Below are positions 35,001 to 43,382 of a stretch of DNA of 45,717 nt, one piece after another. Origin of the DNA: Prevotella sp. UBA4268 (lineage in GTDB: Bacteria > Bacteroidota > Bacteroidia > Bacteroidales > Bacteroidaceae); NCBI GenBank assembly GCA_002395135.1, contig DGWC01000026.1, positions 1 through 45,717 on the forward strand, given 5' to 3'. The notes beneath the pieces were generated by a model. That model saw nothing but the letters and a program-made list of their open reading frames with translations, did not search any database and was not told where the DNA came from. The position numbers were made by a program, and so were the translations under genes. Positions within the stretch are counted from its first letter, which is position 1, and each line of letters opens with the position of its first letter.

Positions 35001-36776
35001 TTATTCGCCTTTCTCCATCTTTGCCTTCAGTTCTGCAAGTGCATCCAAGTCACCAAGAGTGGTTCCAGCAGCAACATTATTGATTACTGGAGCATCTTCC
35101 TTCTTCGGAGCGCGCTTTGCACGTGCGGTCTTCTTCTGCTCTTCCTTCACATCTTCGAATGTGCGGCTGTGAGAGAGAATGATACGCTTTGTGTCCTTAA
35201 CGAACTCGATTACCTTGAAACTGAGTTCTTCACCAAGTTGTGCCTGGCTGCCATCTTCCTTAACGAGATGTTTCGGAGTAGCAAAGCCTTCGCCACCTTC
35301 ATTGAGTGCAATGACGGCACCCTTGTCCATAATCTCTGTGATCTTGCCTGTGTGAACGCTACCTGGGGTATAAAGAGTTTCATAAGTATCCCAAGGATTG
35401 TCCTCCAACTGCTTGTGACCAAGAGAGAGACGACGGTTTTCTTTGTCGATTTCAAGTACAACAACGTCAATCTGCTCACCAACCTGAGTGAACTCAGACG
35501 GATGTTTCACCTTCTTTGTCCATGAAAGGTCGCTGATATGGATAAGACCGTCAACACCTTCTTCAAGTTCTACGAAGATACCGAAGTTAGTGAAGTTGCG
35601 AACTTTAGCAGTGTGCTTGCTTCCAACAGGATATTTAACCTCGATGGTCTCCCATGGATCTTCCTTCAATTGCTTGATGCCGAGTGACATCTTACGCTCA
35701 TCGCGGTCGAGTGTAAGGATAACAGCCTCCACTTCGTCGCCAACGTTCATGAATTCCTGAGCGCTGCGCAAATGCTGGCTCCATGACATTTCTGAAACAT
35801 GGATCAATCCTTCCACACCAGGAGCAATCTCTACGAATGCACCATAATCAGCAATCACGACTACCTTACCCTTCACGTGATCACCAACTGTTAACTTGCT
35901 ATCAAGAGCATCCCAAGGATGCGGAGTGAGTTGTTTCAAGCCGAGAGCAATGCGCTTTTTGTCGTCATCGAAATCGAGGATAACAACATTGATCTTCTGG
36001 TCGAGTGCAACCACTTCGTGAGGATCGCTAACGCGACCCCATGAAAGGTCTGTAATGTGGATGAGTCCGTCCACACCGCCAAGGTCGACAAACACGCCGT
36101 ATGAAGTAATATTCTTGACAGTTCCTTCAAGAATCTGACCTTTCTCCAGTTTGCCAATGATTTCTTTCTTCTGTGCCTCCAACTCAGCCTCAATGAGAGC
36201 CTTGTGAGAAACAACTACGTTACGGAACTCCTGGTTGATCTTAACCACCTTGAATTCCATGGTCTTTCCAACGAATACATCGTAATCGCGGATTGGGTGA
36301 ACGTCAATCTGACTACCCGGAAGGAATGCTTCAATACCGAATACATCAACAATCATACCACCCTTAGTGCGGCACTTGATGTAACCCTGAATCACTTCTT
36401 CATTGTCGAGAGCAGCATTCACACGCTCCCAACTCTTGCTCAGACGAGCCTTTTTGTGAGAAAGCAGCAACTGACCTTTCTTGTCTTCCTGATTCTCAAC
36501 ATAAACTTCCACGATGTCGCCCACCTTCAAATCCGGGTTGTAACGGAACTCAGATGCGGGAATAATGCCATCGCTCTTGTAACCGATGTTCACGATTACT
36601 TCTTTTTTGTCAACGGAAATCACCTTACCGTCAACAACCTGATGCTCGCTTACTTTGTTCAGCGTCTCATCGTAGGCCTTAGTAAGTTCTTCCTTACTAG
36701 TTGCCACGTTACTGCCATTCTCAAATTCTTCCCAATTGAAGTCTTCTAACGGCTGTACATTTTTAATGTTAGACAT
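35001..36776 (-). CDS. rpsA: 30S ribosomal protein S1
   Basis: mRNA-binding ribosomal protein that delivers and unfolds mRNA on the 30S subunit. The 591-residue product has six S1 (OB-fold) repeats, at about 46-110, 128-192, 214-280, 300-366, 385-455 and 475-540; repeats 3-5 end in the typical DGLIH(I/V)S-LSW. A Lys/Arg/Ala-rich tail (about 555-575) and an acidic end follow. Since Bacteroidetes mRNAs generally lack Shine-Dalgarno sites, S1 is expected to be important for start selection here. It is transcribed alone, with a leader of about 80 nt and a strong terminator. Confidence 0.96.
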   Translation of the reverse strand: MSNIKNVQPLEDFNWEEFENGSNVATSKEELTKAYDETLNKVSEHQVVDGKVISVDKKEVIVNIGYKSDGIIPASEFRYNPDLKVGDIVEVYVENQEDKKGQLLLSHKKARLSKSWERVNAALDNEEVIQGYIKCRTKGGMIVDVFGIEAFLPGSQIDVHPIRDYDVFVGKTMEFKVVKINQEFRNVVVSHKALIEAELEAQKKEIIGKLEKGQILEGTVKNITSYGVFVDLGGVDGLIHITDLSWGRVSDPHEVVALDQKINVVILDFDDDKKRIALGLKQLTPHPWDALDSKLTVGDHVKGKVVVIADYGAFVEIAPGVEGLIHVSEMSWSQHLRSAQEFMNVGDEVEAVILTLDRDERKMSLGIKQLKEDPWETIEVKYPVGSKHTAKVRNFTNFGIFVELEEGVDGLIHISDLSWTKKVKHPSEFTQVGEQIDVVVLEIDKENRRLSLGHKQLEDNPWDTYETLYTPGSVHTGKITEIMDKGAVIALNEGGEGFATPKHLVKEDGSQAQLGEELSFKVIEFVKDTKRIILSHSRTFEDVKEEQKKTARAKRAPKKEDAPVINNVAAGTTLGDLDALAELKAKMEKGE

Positions 36777-36862
36777 AAATAATTAATTAAATAATAAACT
36801 AATAAAGTTAGACTTTATATTGAATGATACATTCTCGTTCCCACTATTTGCAAAAACGGTTG

Positions 36863-36891
36863 CAAAGTTACTGATTTTTAATCACATACAA
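36863..36891 (-). promoter_or_regulatory. rpsA: Promoter of rpsA
   Basis: On the minus strand, TTG (36891-36889), 18 nt, then TAACTTTG (36870-36863). The predicted leader of about 80 nt is AT-rich with no stem, which suits S1-dependent initiation. Confidence 0.7.
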
Positions 36892-37041
36892 TGCTTTATG
36901 ACAACAATGATGTATTCGTTTTACGTTTATTTAACAATTAGTACGCAAATAGGATGAGTGATTCTCATTATAAGATGCAAAATGCAAGATGGTCAAACGC
37001 TTTACAAGAGGGGTAGGATAGGAGATTGCACTAACAAGAAA

Positions 37042-37077
37042 GAGAGGATGCACGCCTCTTCTGACATGCATCCTCTC
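37042..37077 (-). terminator. Terminator of the lactate permease gene
   Basis: A perfect 11-bp stem GAGAGGATGCA / TGCATCCTCTC with a 14-nt loop. The minus-strand tail (CTTTCTTG) is only partly T-rich. The arm shares AGAGGATGCA with the rpsA terminator. Confidence 0.75.
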
Positions 37078-37115
37078 AAAGGTTTGTTTATTCAAATCGC
37101 TCTTCTTAAAAAATA

Positions 37116-38720
37116 TTAGAACACATGGAGTCCGAGGAATACCATCAGACCGTTCATCAAGATCCAGAAGATAGCGAAAGGCATGGTCTTACGCATGATA
37201 TCGCCGTCCTGGCCTTCCATGTCGCAGGCGGCAGTAGCAATAGCGATACTCTGCGGAGACAACAGTTTACCACCCTCAGAGCCAGCACAGTTGGCAGCAG
37301 CCAGCCAGTTTGTCTCGTTACCTGGTACTCCGAAGAATGTGGATTGGTTCACTAAGCCAAGATCACTTGCAGCCGTAGCCTGCAGTTTTCCGAAGAGGAT
37401 ATTGGCATTAGTAGCACTTCCTGTAACGAATGTTCCAATAGAACCGATGAGCGGAGCAAAGAACGGGAAGAATGTTCCTGTAAGAGCAACGAGTCCCTTG
37501 GCAATATCGTTGGTCATACCAGTATTGTTCATCAACATGGCCATGGCAACCAGACAGCAGATGGTAACGGCTGTTTTCTGGAGGTTAATAGTGGTTTTGG
37601 CAAGCAGTTTCATCAGTTTGCCGAAACTCATACCCTGAACCATACCACCGATTGTTGCTCCGAGGAAAATCATCAGACCTGCATTTGAGAGCCATCCAAA
37701 CTTAAATCCATTGCCTGTAACGGGCAGGCTGAACTGTGTTACCAATGTTTTGTTCAGCAATTCATTGATAGAAGGAACGATCTTGCTGGAAATCAGGATG
37801 AAGAAAATAATCAATCCATAAACACTCCATGCCTTGAGCGTCTTGGACAATCCGAATGATTTCTTCTCAACCTTCACCTCATCGGCAGCAGCCTCTTCGC
37901 GGATAAACAACTTGTTGTATATCAACATAGCAATGATGGCGGCAACAGAACCTAAGATGGCAGGAGTCTCCGGACCGATGAAATGTGCACAGCAGAACTG
38001 CACGATAATAGAGAATGTACCTACGAACAGCGCAAGACTGATATTCTTCACAATCTTCTTGCGGTCGGTCATCATCAGAATGAGGAACGGGGTGATGTAG
38101 AACATCAACGCCAACTGGATGATGATGAAAGTGGCAACCTCACACAACATCTCGGGCGATGCAACTCCTTCTGCTGCAACTTGGTTAGCAAGCGTTGTAG
38201 CAGGAAGGCCAACTGCACCAAAACCTACGGCAACCGTGTTGGCAATCAAACAGATAACAGCCGAGAACATGGGCTTGAATCCCAGACCGATAAGTATAGC
38301 GGCGGGGATGGCCACAGCAGTTCCGAATCCGGCCATACCTTCGAGGACACCACCAAGTCCCCATGTAAGAAGGAGTACGAGCAGACCTTTATCAGAAGTC
38401 ATCTGAATAAACTGCGTTTTAATTGTCTCGATTTCCTTTGTCTCGCAAAGGATGTTGTAACTGTAAATGGCACAGATAATGATAAGGATAATAGGGAAGC
38501 AGGCCTTAAGCAAGCCTTCCACAACCGACCAGATGGTGATGCCGAAAATGGAGGCATTGGCAAACTTCTCAGGAATGATACCCATTGCCGGTGCTGCAAA
38601 CAAGGCCAAGAGGATAGTAACGATGAGTGTAATAATAGCACTCCTGTAACCAGACACTTTAAACCCCATCATCAACACGATAAGCAGTAGAATAGGGATA
38701 ACAGATACTAATGCTGACAT
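37116..38720 (-). CDS. L-lactate permease family transporter (LldP/LctP)
   Basis: A 534-residue inner-membrane transporter with about 12-14 hydrophobic helices. The family signatures are present: GGVLEGMAGFGTAVAIPAAIL around residue 125, GFGAVGLPATTLANQ, and SATNANILFGKLQ with QSTFFGVPGNETNWLAAANC near the C-terminus. LldP proteins import lactate (and glycolate) by proton symport. The FAD/Fe-S dehydrogenase at 18258 could use the substrate, but it is far away and not in this transcription unit, so a direct link is only a suggestion. It has its own terminator and a -7-like box upstream. Confidence 0.92.
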   Translation of the reverse strand: MSALVSVIPILLLIVLMMGFKVSGYRSAIITLIVTILLALFAAPAMGIIPEKFANASIFGITIWSVVEGLLKACFPIILIIICAIYSYNILCETKEIETIKTQFIQMTSDKGLLVLLLTWGLGGVLEGMAGFGTAVAIPAAILIGLGFKPMFSAVICLIANTVAVGFGAVGLPATTLANQVAAEGVASPEMLCEVATFIIIQLALMFYITPFLILMMTDRKKIVKNISLALFVGTFSIIVQFCCAHFIGPETPAILGSVAAIIAMLIYNKLFIREEAAADEVKVEKKSFGLSKTLKAWSVYGLIIFFILISSKIVPSINELLNKTLVTQFSLPVTGNGFKFGWLSNAGLMIFLGATIGGMVQGMSFGKLMKLLAKTTINLQKTAVTICCLVAMAMLMNNTGMTNDIAKGLVALTGTFFPFFAPLIGSIGTFVTGSATNANILFGKLQATAASDLGLVNQSTFFGVPGNETNWLAAANCAGSEGGKLLSPQSIAIATAACDMEGQDGDIMRKTMPFAIFWILMNGLMVFLGLHVF

Positions 38721-38790
38721 AGATTTGTTTGATTTTTAGTTATTATTAGATTATTATTGTATTTACCGTGTATTTATTATATATTGACTG

Positions 38791-38798
38791 CAAATATA
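38791..38798 (-). promoter_or_regulatory. Putative -7 box of the lactate permease gene
   Basis: Reads TATATTTG on the minus strand, 70 nt before the start codon; no TTG is found at -33. Confidence 0.45.
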
Positions 38799-38861
38799 GT
38801 AATAAATTCTTTAAAAAGGTAAAATAATTCCGTAAAATTTTCATAAAAGACTGATTTTTTA

Positions 38862-38890
38862 TTGTATATTGATGATTTTTTCTAACTTTG
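38862..38890 (+). promoter_or_regulatory. Promoter of the BspA-like gene
   Basis: TTG (38862-38864), 18 nt, then TAACTTTG (38883-38890). The leader is about 27-33 nt. Confidence 0.7.
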
Positions 38891-38923
38891 CACTCACAAA
38901 GAGACCATTTGTTTAAAGTTTAT

Positions 38924-39748
38924 ATGGAAATGAAAAAGTTATTTGTTTCAATGGCATGTCTGCTGATGGCGACCTGTGTGTGGGCACAGCAGAAAACTGT
39001 CAGTGTCAGCAGCGCGGGTACACTGGCAAATGAAATTAGCGCAGCAGAACGCAGTTCTGTTACAAGTTTGAAAGTTTCCGGTCCATTAAATGGCAACGAC
39101 GTAAAGTTGCTCCGCGAGATGGGCAAAGCATCTTTGGCAGAATTAGACCTGTCTGATGCCAAGATTGTAAAGGGCGGTGAGAGTTACTATCCACTGGGAG
39201 AGCAAAAGAGCGCCTATACGGAAGACGACCGTTTGTCTACATTATTCTTCTACGGCTGCGGCTCTATACGTAGCGTAACCATACCCAGCAGCGTGAAATC
39301 AGTGTCTAACGATGCCTTCTCTTCATGCCCGAACTTGGCAGAGATCAAAGTGAAGAACAGCCCGTTCTTTGTTTCTGTGGACGGAATCCTGTTCAATGCC
39401 GAAAAGGAGAGACTGATTCGCTGCCCCCAGGCAAAGAAACTGGAGAGTTATGAAGTGCCTCGTGGCGTTGTGGAAATCTACCCCAGTGCTTTCCGCGGAA
39501 ACACATCCCTGAAGAGCATCACGCTGCCTCGCTCTATCTGGAGCATCAGCGACATGTCATTCTATGGTTGTACTTCCCTGCAAACCATTCGTTGCAAGAT
39601 GACGCGCGTGGCATCTCTTGCAGAGGCATTTGACGCATCGACCATGAATACGGCTAAGGTATACGTACCCAAAGAGGCTCTGGAAGACTACAAGTCGGTA
39701 AATGTCTGGAATCGTTTCAAGAATTTCATTGGTGTGGAAGGGGAATAA
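38924..39748 (+). CDS. Secreted BspA-type leucine-rich-repeat protein
   Basis: A 274-residue exported protein. The frame starts with TTG at 38888, but ATG 38924 (or 38930) gives a proper signal peptide, MKKLFVSMACLLMATCVWA, with cleavage before QQK. The C-terminal two-thirds has LRR_5 repeats of the BspA type: SVTIPSSVKSVSNDAF, YEVPRGVVEIYPSAF and LPRSIWSISDMSFYG. BspA-like proteins of Tannerella, Prevotella and relatives are surface proteins that bind host or bacterial partners. No sorting C-terminal domain or LPXTG is visible. The stop codon abuts the hemW stop codon on the other strand. Confidence 0.85.
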   Translation: MEMKKLFVSMACLLMATCVWAQQKTVSVSSAGTLANEISAAERSSVTSLKVSGPLNGNDVKLLREMGKASLAELDLSDAKIVKGGESYYPLGEQKSAYTEDDRLSTLFFYGCGSIRSVTIPSSVKSVSNDAFSSCPNLAEIKVKNSPFFVSVDGILFNAEKERLIRCPQAKKLESYEVPRGVVEIYPSAFRGNTSLKSITLPRSIWSISDMSFYGCTSLQTIRCKMTRVASLAEAFDASTMNTAKVYVPKEALEDYKSVNVWNRFKNFIGVEGE

Positions 39749-40882
39749 TCAAACGTGTATCAGGTCACTCATTACCGTGTCGCTGATAAACAATCCCTTC
39801 CTTGTCAGATGAATATAGTCGCCCGTTATCTCCAACAGATGGCGGGCGATATTCTTTTGCGCATTCTCTAACAGGTAATTATGATATTCCATTCCGAACA
39901 GTTCTTTCAATAATGACAGCGATATGCCCTCACGTGTTCTTAGTGCAGTCGTCACCATGTCATTGTATTGTGTTTCCCGGTCAAGTATTTCCGTGTCTTC
40001 CGTGGGCAGCATACCTTGATTAATCTGTTCAATATATTTCTTCACATCAGCAACATTCCACCAACGCGATGTTAAGTTGTAGGAATGGGCTGCCGCACCT
40101 AATCCGATATAGGGAATGCGCTGCCAGTAGGAAGAATTATGGCGCGACCGTATCCTACCGAAATTGCTGATTTCATAATGAGTATAGCCAGCCGCCTCAA
40201 GTTCACACATCAGTTCCTCATACATGGCAAGGTTTGTTTCTTCGTCAATCTTTTTTAACCTGCTGCCTTGTGTTCTTTCCTGCTGCTCCATCATACGGTA
40301 CAGCGGAGTTCCATGCTCATACATCAATGCGTAGGCTGAGATATGCTCAACATTGAGATGCAGGGCTTCGCTGATGTCATGCCGCCATTCTTCCATGGTT
40401 TCTCCTGGGAAGCCAAACATCAGATCGATGCTGATATTGGATATACCGGCATCACGGAGCAAAGAAACAGCCTCTTTAATTTGACTTGACGTATGTCGGC
40501 GGTGCAAAAAACGCAGTCTGTCGTCATTAAAAGTCTGCGCCCCCATACTTACCCTGTTGATTGGCAGTTCATTGATCAACTGTGAATAAGACGGTGTGAT
40601 ATCATCTGGGTTGCATTCCAGGGTGATTTCCGCATCATCAGAAATATGGTACACCTTATTTATATTATATAAGAGAGTGCGCAGTTGCGTAGGAGAAAGT
40701 TGCGAAGGTGTGCCCCCTCCGAGATAGACAGTAGAGATGGTGTCGTCTGATTTCCTCATCAGCATCTCCTTGCAAAGCGCTTCCACGTAAGACTCCTTCA
40801 TGTCATCCATGGTTGTGGAATAAAAGCCACAGTAAATACAGCGGCTCTTACAGAAAGGAATATGTAGATAAAGGCCCGTCAT
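39749..40882 (-). CDS. hemW: Radical SAM heme chaperone HemW
   Basis: Radical-SAM protein of the HemN family; HemW members bind and deliver heme rather than oxidise coproporphyrinogen. The 377-residue product starts MTGLYLHIPFCKSRCIYCGFYS with the cluster cysteines Cys11, Cys15 and Cys18. It shows VYLGGGTPSQL, ECNPDD, NRVSMGAQTFND and a C-terminal HemN-type winged-helix domain. HemW is shorter at the N-terminus than true HemN (about 455 residues), and this size and start fit HemW. The stop codons of hemW and the BspA-like gene directly abut. Confidence 0.9.
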   Translation of the reverse strand: MTGLYLHIPFCKSRCIYCGFYSTTMDDMKESYVEALCKEMLMRKSDDTISTVYLGGGTPSQLSPTQLRTLLYNINKVYHISDDAEITLECNPDDITPSYSQLINELPINRVSMGAQTFNDDRLRFLHRRHTSSQIKEAVSLLRDAGISNISIDLMFGFPGETMEEWRHDISEALHLNVEHISAYALMYEHGTPLYRMMEQQERTQGSRLKKIDEETNLAMYEELMCELEAAGYTHYEISNFGRIRSRHNSSYWQRIPYIGLGAAAHSYNLTSRWWNVADVKKYIEQINQGMLPTEDTEILDRETQYNDMVTTALRTREGISLSLLKELFGMEYHNYLLENAQKNIARHLLEITGDYIHLTRKGLFISDTVMSDLIHV

Positions 40883-40899
40883 TTTCGTTTTTTCCAGGG

Positions 40900-40907
40900 C
40901 AAAATTA
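40900..40907 (-). promoter_or_regulatory. hemW: Putative -7 box of hemW
   Basis: TAATTTTG on the minus strand, only 18 nt before the start codon; no TTG at -33. Confidence 0.4.
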
Positions 40908-40948
40908 CTAATAAGTTTAAAAAAAATGCACGTTTTTTGTGAATTCTT

Positions 40949-40978
40949 TTGTCATATTGCCAAAAATGTGTAATTTAG
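40949..40978 (+). promoter_or_regulatory. fusA2: Promoter of the EF-G paralogue gene
   Basis: TTG (40949-40951), exactly 19 nt, then TAATTTAG (40971-40978), which has one mismatch to TAnnTTTG. An imperfect dyad ATATTGCC (40954-40961) / GGCCATAT (40980-40987) straddles the -7 box. A weak -7 next to a dyad fits regulation by an activator or repressor, which is inferred. Confidence 0.6.
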
Positions 40979-41020
40979 TGGCCATATTATGTAATTATTA
41001 ACTAAAAACCTTATTAATAT

Positions 41021-43180
41021 ATGAAGGTATATCAAACAAACGAGATCAAGAACATTGCCTTGCTTGGCAGTGCGGGTAGCGGCAAGACCACACTTGCCGA
41101 GAGTATGCTTTTCGAAAGTGGTGTGATCAAACGCCGCGGTACAATTGAAGCAAAAAACACCGTAAGTGACTACTTCCCAGTAGAGCAGGAGTATGGTTAC
41201 AGCGTATTCTCTACAGTATTTAATGTGGAGTGGAACAACAAGAAACTGAACATCATTGACTGCCCGGGATCTGACGATTTCGTTGGCGGAGCCATTACAG
41301 CCCTCAATGTTACCGACCAAGCATTGATACTTATCAATGGACAGTATGGCCCAGAAGTAGGAACACAAAACATCTTCCGCTATACCGAAAAACTCAAGAA
41401 GCCTGTTATCTTTTTAGTAAACCAACTCGACCGTGACAACTGTGATTTCGATGTGATTATGTCACAGATGAAAGAAATCTACGGTCCGAAGTGCGTCCCT
41501 GTGCAGTATCCTATAGCAACAGGTTCCGGTTTCAATGCCGTTATCGACGTATTGCTCATGAAGAAATACAGTTGGAAGCCGGAAGGCGGTGCTCCAATCA
41601 TCGAAGATATTCCTGCTGAAGAAATGGAAAAGGCCCAGGAACTGCATGCAGCACTTGTTGAAGCAGCAGCAGAAAACGATGAAGGCTTGATGGAAAAGTT
41701 CTTCATGGAAGAGAGCCTGACAGAAGATGAAATGCGTGAAGGTATCCGTAAGGGTCTTATCACACGTTCTATATTCCCGGTATTCTGTGTATGCGGCGGT
41801 CGCAGCATGGGTGTGCGTCGTCTGATGGAATTCCTCGGAAACGTTGTTCCGTTTGTCAGCGAAATGCCTAAGATTGCCAATTCTCGCGGTGAGGAAATCA
41901 CACCCGACACAAACGGCCCCACTTCATTGTACTTCTTCAAGACTGGTGTTGAGCCCCATATCGGTGAGGTATCCTATTTCAAGGTAATGAGCGGATGCGT
42001 CAAGACTGGTGATGACTTGACAAATATCGACCGCGGCTCTAAAGAGCGTATGGCATCATTATATGTATGCGCAGGAGCCAACCGTCAGCCAGTTGACCAA
42101 CTGAATGCAGGCGATATCGGCTGCACCGTAAAACTGAAGGATGTGAAGACCGGCAATACGCTTAACGGAAAAGACTGCGACAACCAGTTTGACTTCATCG
42201 TATATCCTAACTCTAAGTATAGCCGTGCCGTCAAGGCTGTGAACGAAAGCGAGACAGAAAAGATGATGTCTGCCCTGACAAAGATGCGTCAGGAAGACCC
42301 GACATGGGTGGTTGAACAGTCTAAGGAACTTAAGCAGATCATCGTCCATGGTCAGGGAGAATTCCACCTTCGCACTCTGAAATGGCGCATGGAAAACAAC
42401 GAGAAGATCCAGATTGAGTATGCAGAGCCTAAGATTCCTTATCGTGAAACCATCACAAAGGCTGCCCGTGCCGACTATCGCCACAAGAAGCAGTCAGGTG
42501 GTGCTGGTCAGTTTGGTGAGGTTCACCTCATTGTAGAGCCATATACAGAAGGCATGCCCGATCCCGTTGTATATAAGTTTGGTGGTCAGGAGTATCGCAT
42601 GAACATCAAAGGCAAGCAGGAAATCGACCTTGAATGGGGTGGAAAACTCGTGTTCATCAACTCAGTTGTCGGTGGTGCCATCGACGCACGTTTCATGCCG
42701 GCAATTCTGAAAGGTGTTCAGGAGCGCATGGAGCAGGGCCCATTGACAGGTTCTTATGCACGTGACGTCCGCGTTATCGTATACGACGGTAAGATGCACC
42801 CGGTTGACTCCAACGAACTTTCATTCATGCTTGCTGCCAGAAACGCATTCAGCGCAGCATTCCGTGAGGCAGGACCAAAGATTCTGGAGCCTATTTACGA
42901 CCTGGAAGTACTGGTTCCGGCAGACTACATGGGTGATGTGATGAGCGATCTGCAAGGACGCCGTGCCCTGATTATGGGTATGGACAGCGAGGCTGGATAC
43001 CAGAAACTCTCTGCCAAGATTCCTTTGAAAGAACTTGCCAGTTATTCCATCGCGCTGAGTTCACTTACTGGCGGACGCGCTTCATTCTCAACCAAGTTTG
43101 CTTCCTATGAACTTGTTCCCACTGATATTCAGAATCAACTTATCAAGGAGCACGAAGCAGAGGCCAAAGAAGAGGATTAA
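41021..43180 (+). CDS. fusA2: EF-G paralogue (EF-G2 type) with altered GTPase centre
   Basis: A 719-residue translation-factor paralogue of EF-G. Domains I-V are readable: P-loop GSAGSGKT (16-23), G3 region IIDCPGSDDF (78-87), G4 NQLD (134-137), then the beta-barrel domain, domain III, domain IV near 480-600 and domain V to the C-terminus. Canonical EF-G has DTPGH here; this protein has DCPGS, with Ser84 in place of the His needed for GTP hydrolysis, and no RGITI in switch I. The same type of EF-G lacking GTPase activity is described in Bacteroides (EF-G2), where it supports translation under carbon limitation. The gene has its own promoter and terminator. Confidence 0.9.
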   Translation: MKVYQTNEIKNIALLGSAGSGKTTLAESMLFESGVIKRRGTIEAKNTVSDYFPVEQEYGYSVFSTVFNVEWNNKKLNIIDCPGSDDFVGGAITALNVTDQALILINGQYGPEVGTQNIFRYTEKLKKPVIFLVNQLDRDNCDFDVIMSQMKEIYGPKCVPVQYPIATGSGFNAVIDVLLMKKYSWKPEGGAPIIEDIPAEEMEKAQELHAALVEAAAENDEGLMEKFFMEESLTEDEMREGIRKGLITRSIFPVFCVCGGRSMGVRRLMEFLGNVVPFVSEMPKIANSRGEEITPDTNGPTSLYFFKTGVEPHIGEVSYFKVMSGCVKTGDDLTNIDRGSKERMASLYVCAGANRQPVDQLNAGDIGCTVKLKDVKTGNTLNGKDCDNQFDFIVYPNSKYSRAVKAVNESETEKMMSALTKMRQEDPTWVVEQSKELKQIIVHGQGEFHLRTLKWRMENNEKIQIEYAEPKIPYRETITKAARADYRHKKQSGGAGQFGEVHLIVEPYTEGMPDPVVYKFGGQEYRMNIKGKQEIDLEWGGKLVFINSVVGGAIDARFMPAILKGVQERMEQGPLTGSYARDVRVIVYDGKMHPVDSNELSFMLAARNAFSAAFREAGPKILEPIYDLEVLVPADYMGDVMSDLQGRRALIMGMDSEAGYQKLSAKIPLKELASYSIALSSLTGGRASFSTKFASYELVPTDIQNQLIKEHEAEAKEED

Positions 43181-43201
43181 ACACATCATTATACTTTTAT
43201 T

Positions 43202-43232
43202 AAAAAGGGCGGACATAGGGTCCGCCTTTTTT
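43202..43232 (+). terminator. fusA2: Terminator of the EF-G paralogue gene
   Basis: Stem GGCGGAC (43208-43214) / GTCCGCC (43220-43226) with a 5-nt loop, A-rich before it and a run of six T after it. It lies 21 nt after the stop codon. Confidence 0.92.
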
Positions 43233-43250
43233 CGTGTTCACCGGCACGGA

Positions 43251-43304
43251 AGGATTTTCCCCGCATCTTTAGGGAAAATCCTATCCCCATTTAGGAATAA
43301 TCCT
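43251..43304 (+). promoter_or_regulatory. Three phased AGGRAWAATCCT operator-like boxes
   Basis: Box 1 is inverted (AGGATTTTCCCC, 43251-43262), box 2 is AGGGAAAATCCT (43271-43282) and box 3 is AGGAATAATCCT (43293-43304). Centres are 20 and 22 bp apart, two helical turns each, so all boxes face the same side of the DNA. Boxes 1 and 2 form an 11-bp inverted repeat. Box 3 ends next to the -33 TTG. They probably bind a regulator of the small periplasmic protein gene downstream. Confidence 0.6.
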
Positions 43305-43335
43305 TTGTATATGCCTGCGATTTGCCGTATCTTTG
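43305..43335 (+). promoter_or_regulatory. Promoter of the CpxP/ZraP-like gene
   Basis: TTG (43305-43307), 20 nt, then TATCTTTG (43328-43335). The predicted leader to the ATG at 43383 is about 40 nt. Confidence 0.72.
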
Positions 43336-43382
43336 CCATTGAAAAAAGAACAATATGTGTAACCCATTAAAAAGATAAGATT

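Larger units (their letters stand above)
36777..37115. other. Intergenic region between the lactate permease gene and rpsA
   Basis: A 339-nt gap. Next to rpsA it holds the rpsA leader and promoter (36863-36891); next to the permease it holds the permease terminator (37042-37077). I see nothing else between 36900 and 37040. Confidence 0.6.

Noticed and set aside
41021..43180. Ribosomal-protection tetracycline resistance gene (TetM/TetQ type)
   Set aside because: TetM/TetQ proteins keep the DTPGH motif; this protein has DCPGS and matches the EF-G2 type.
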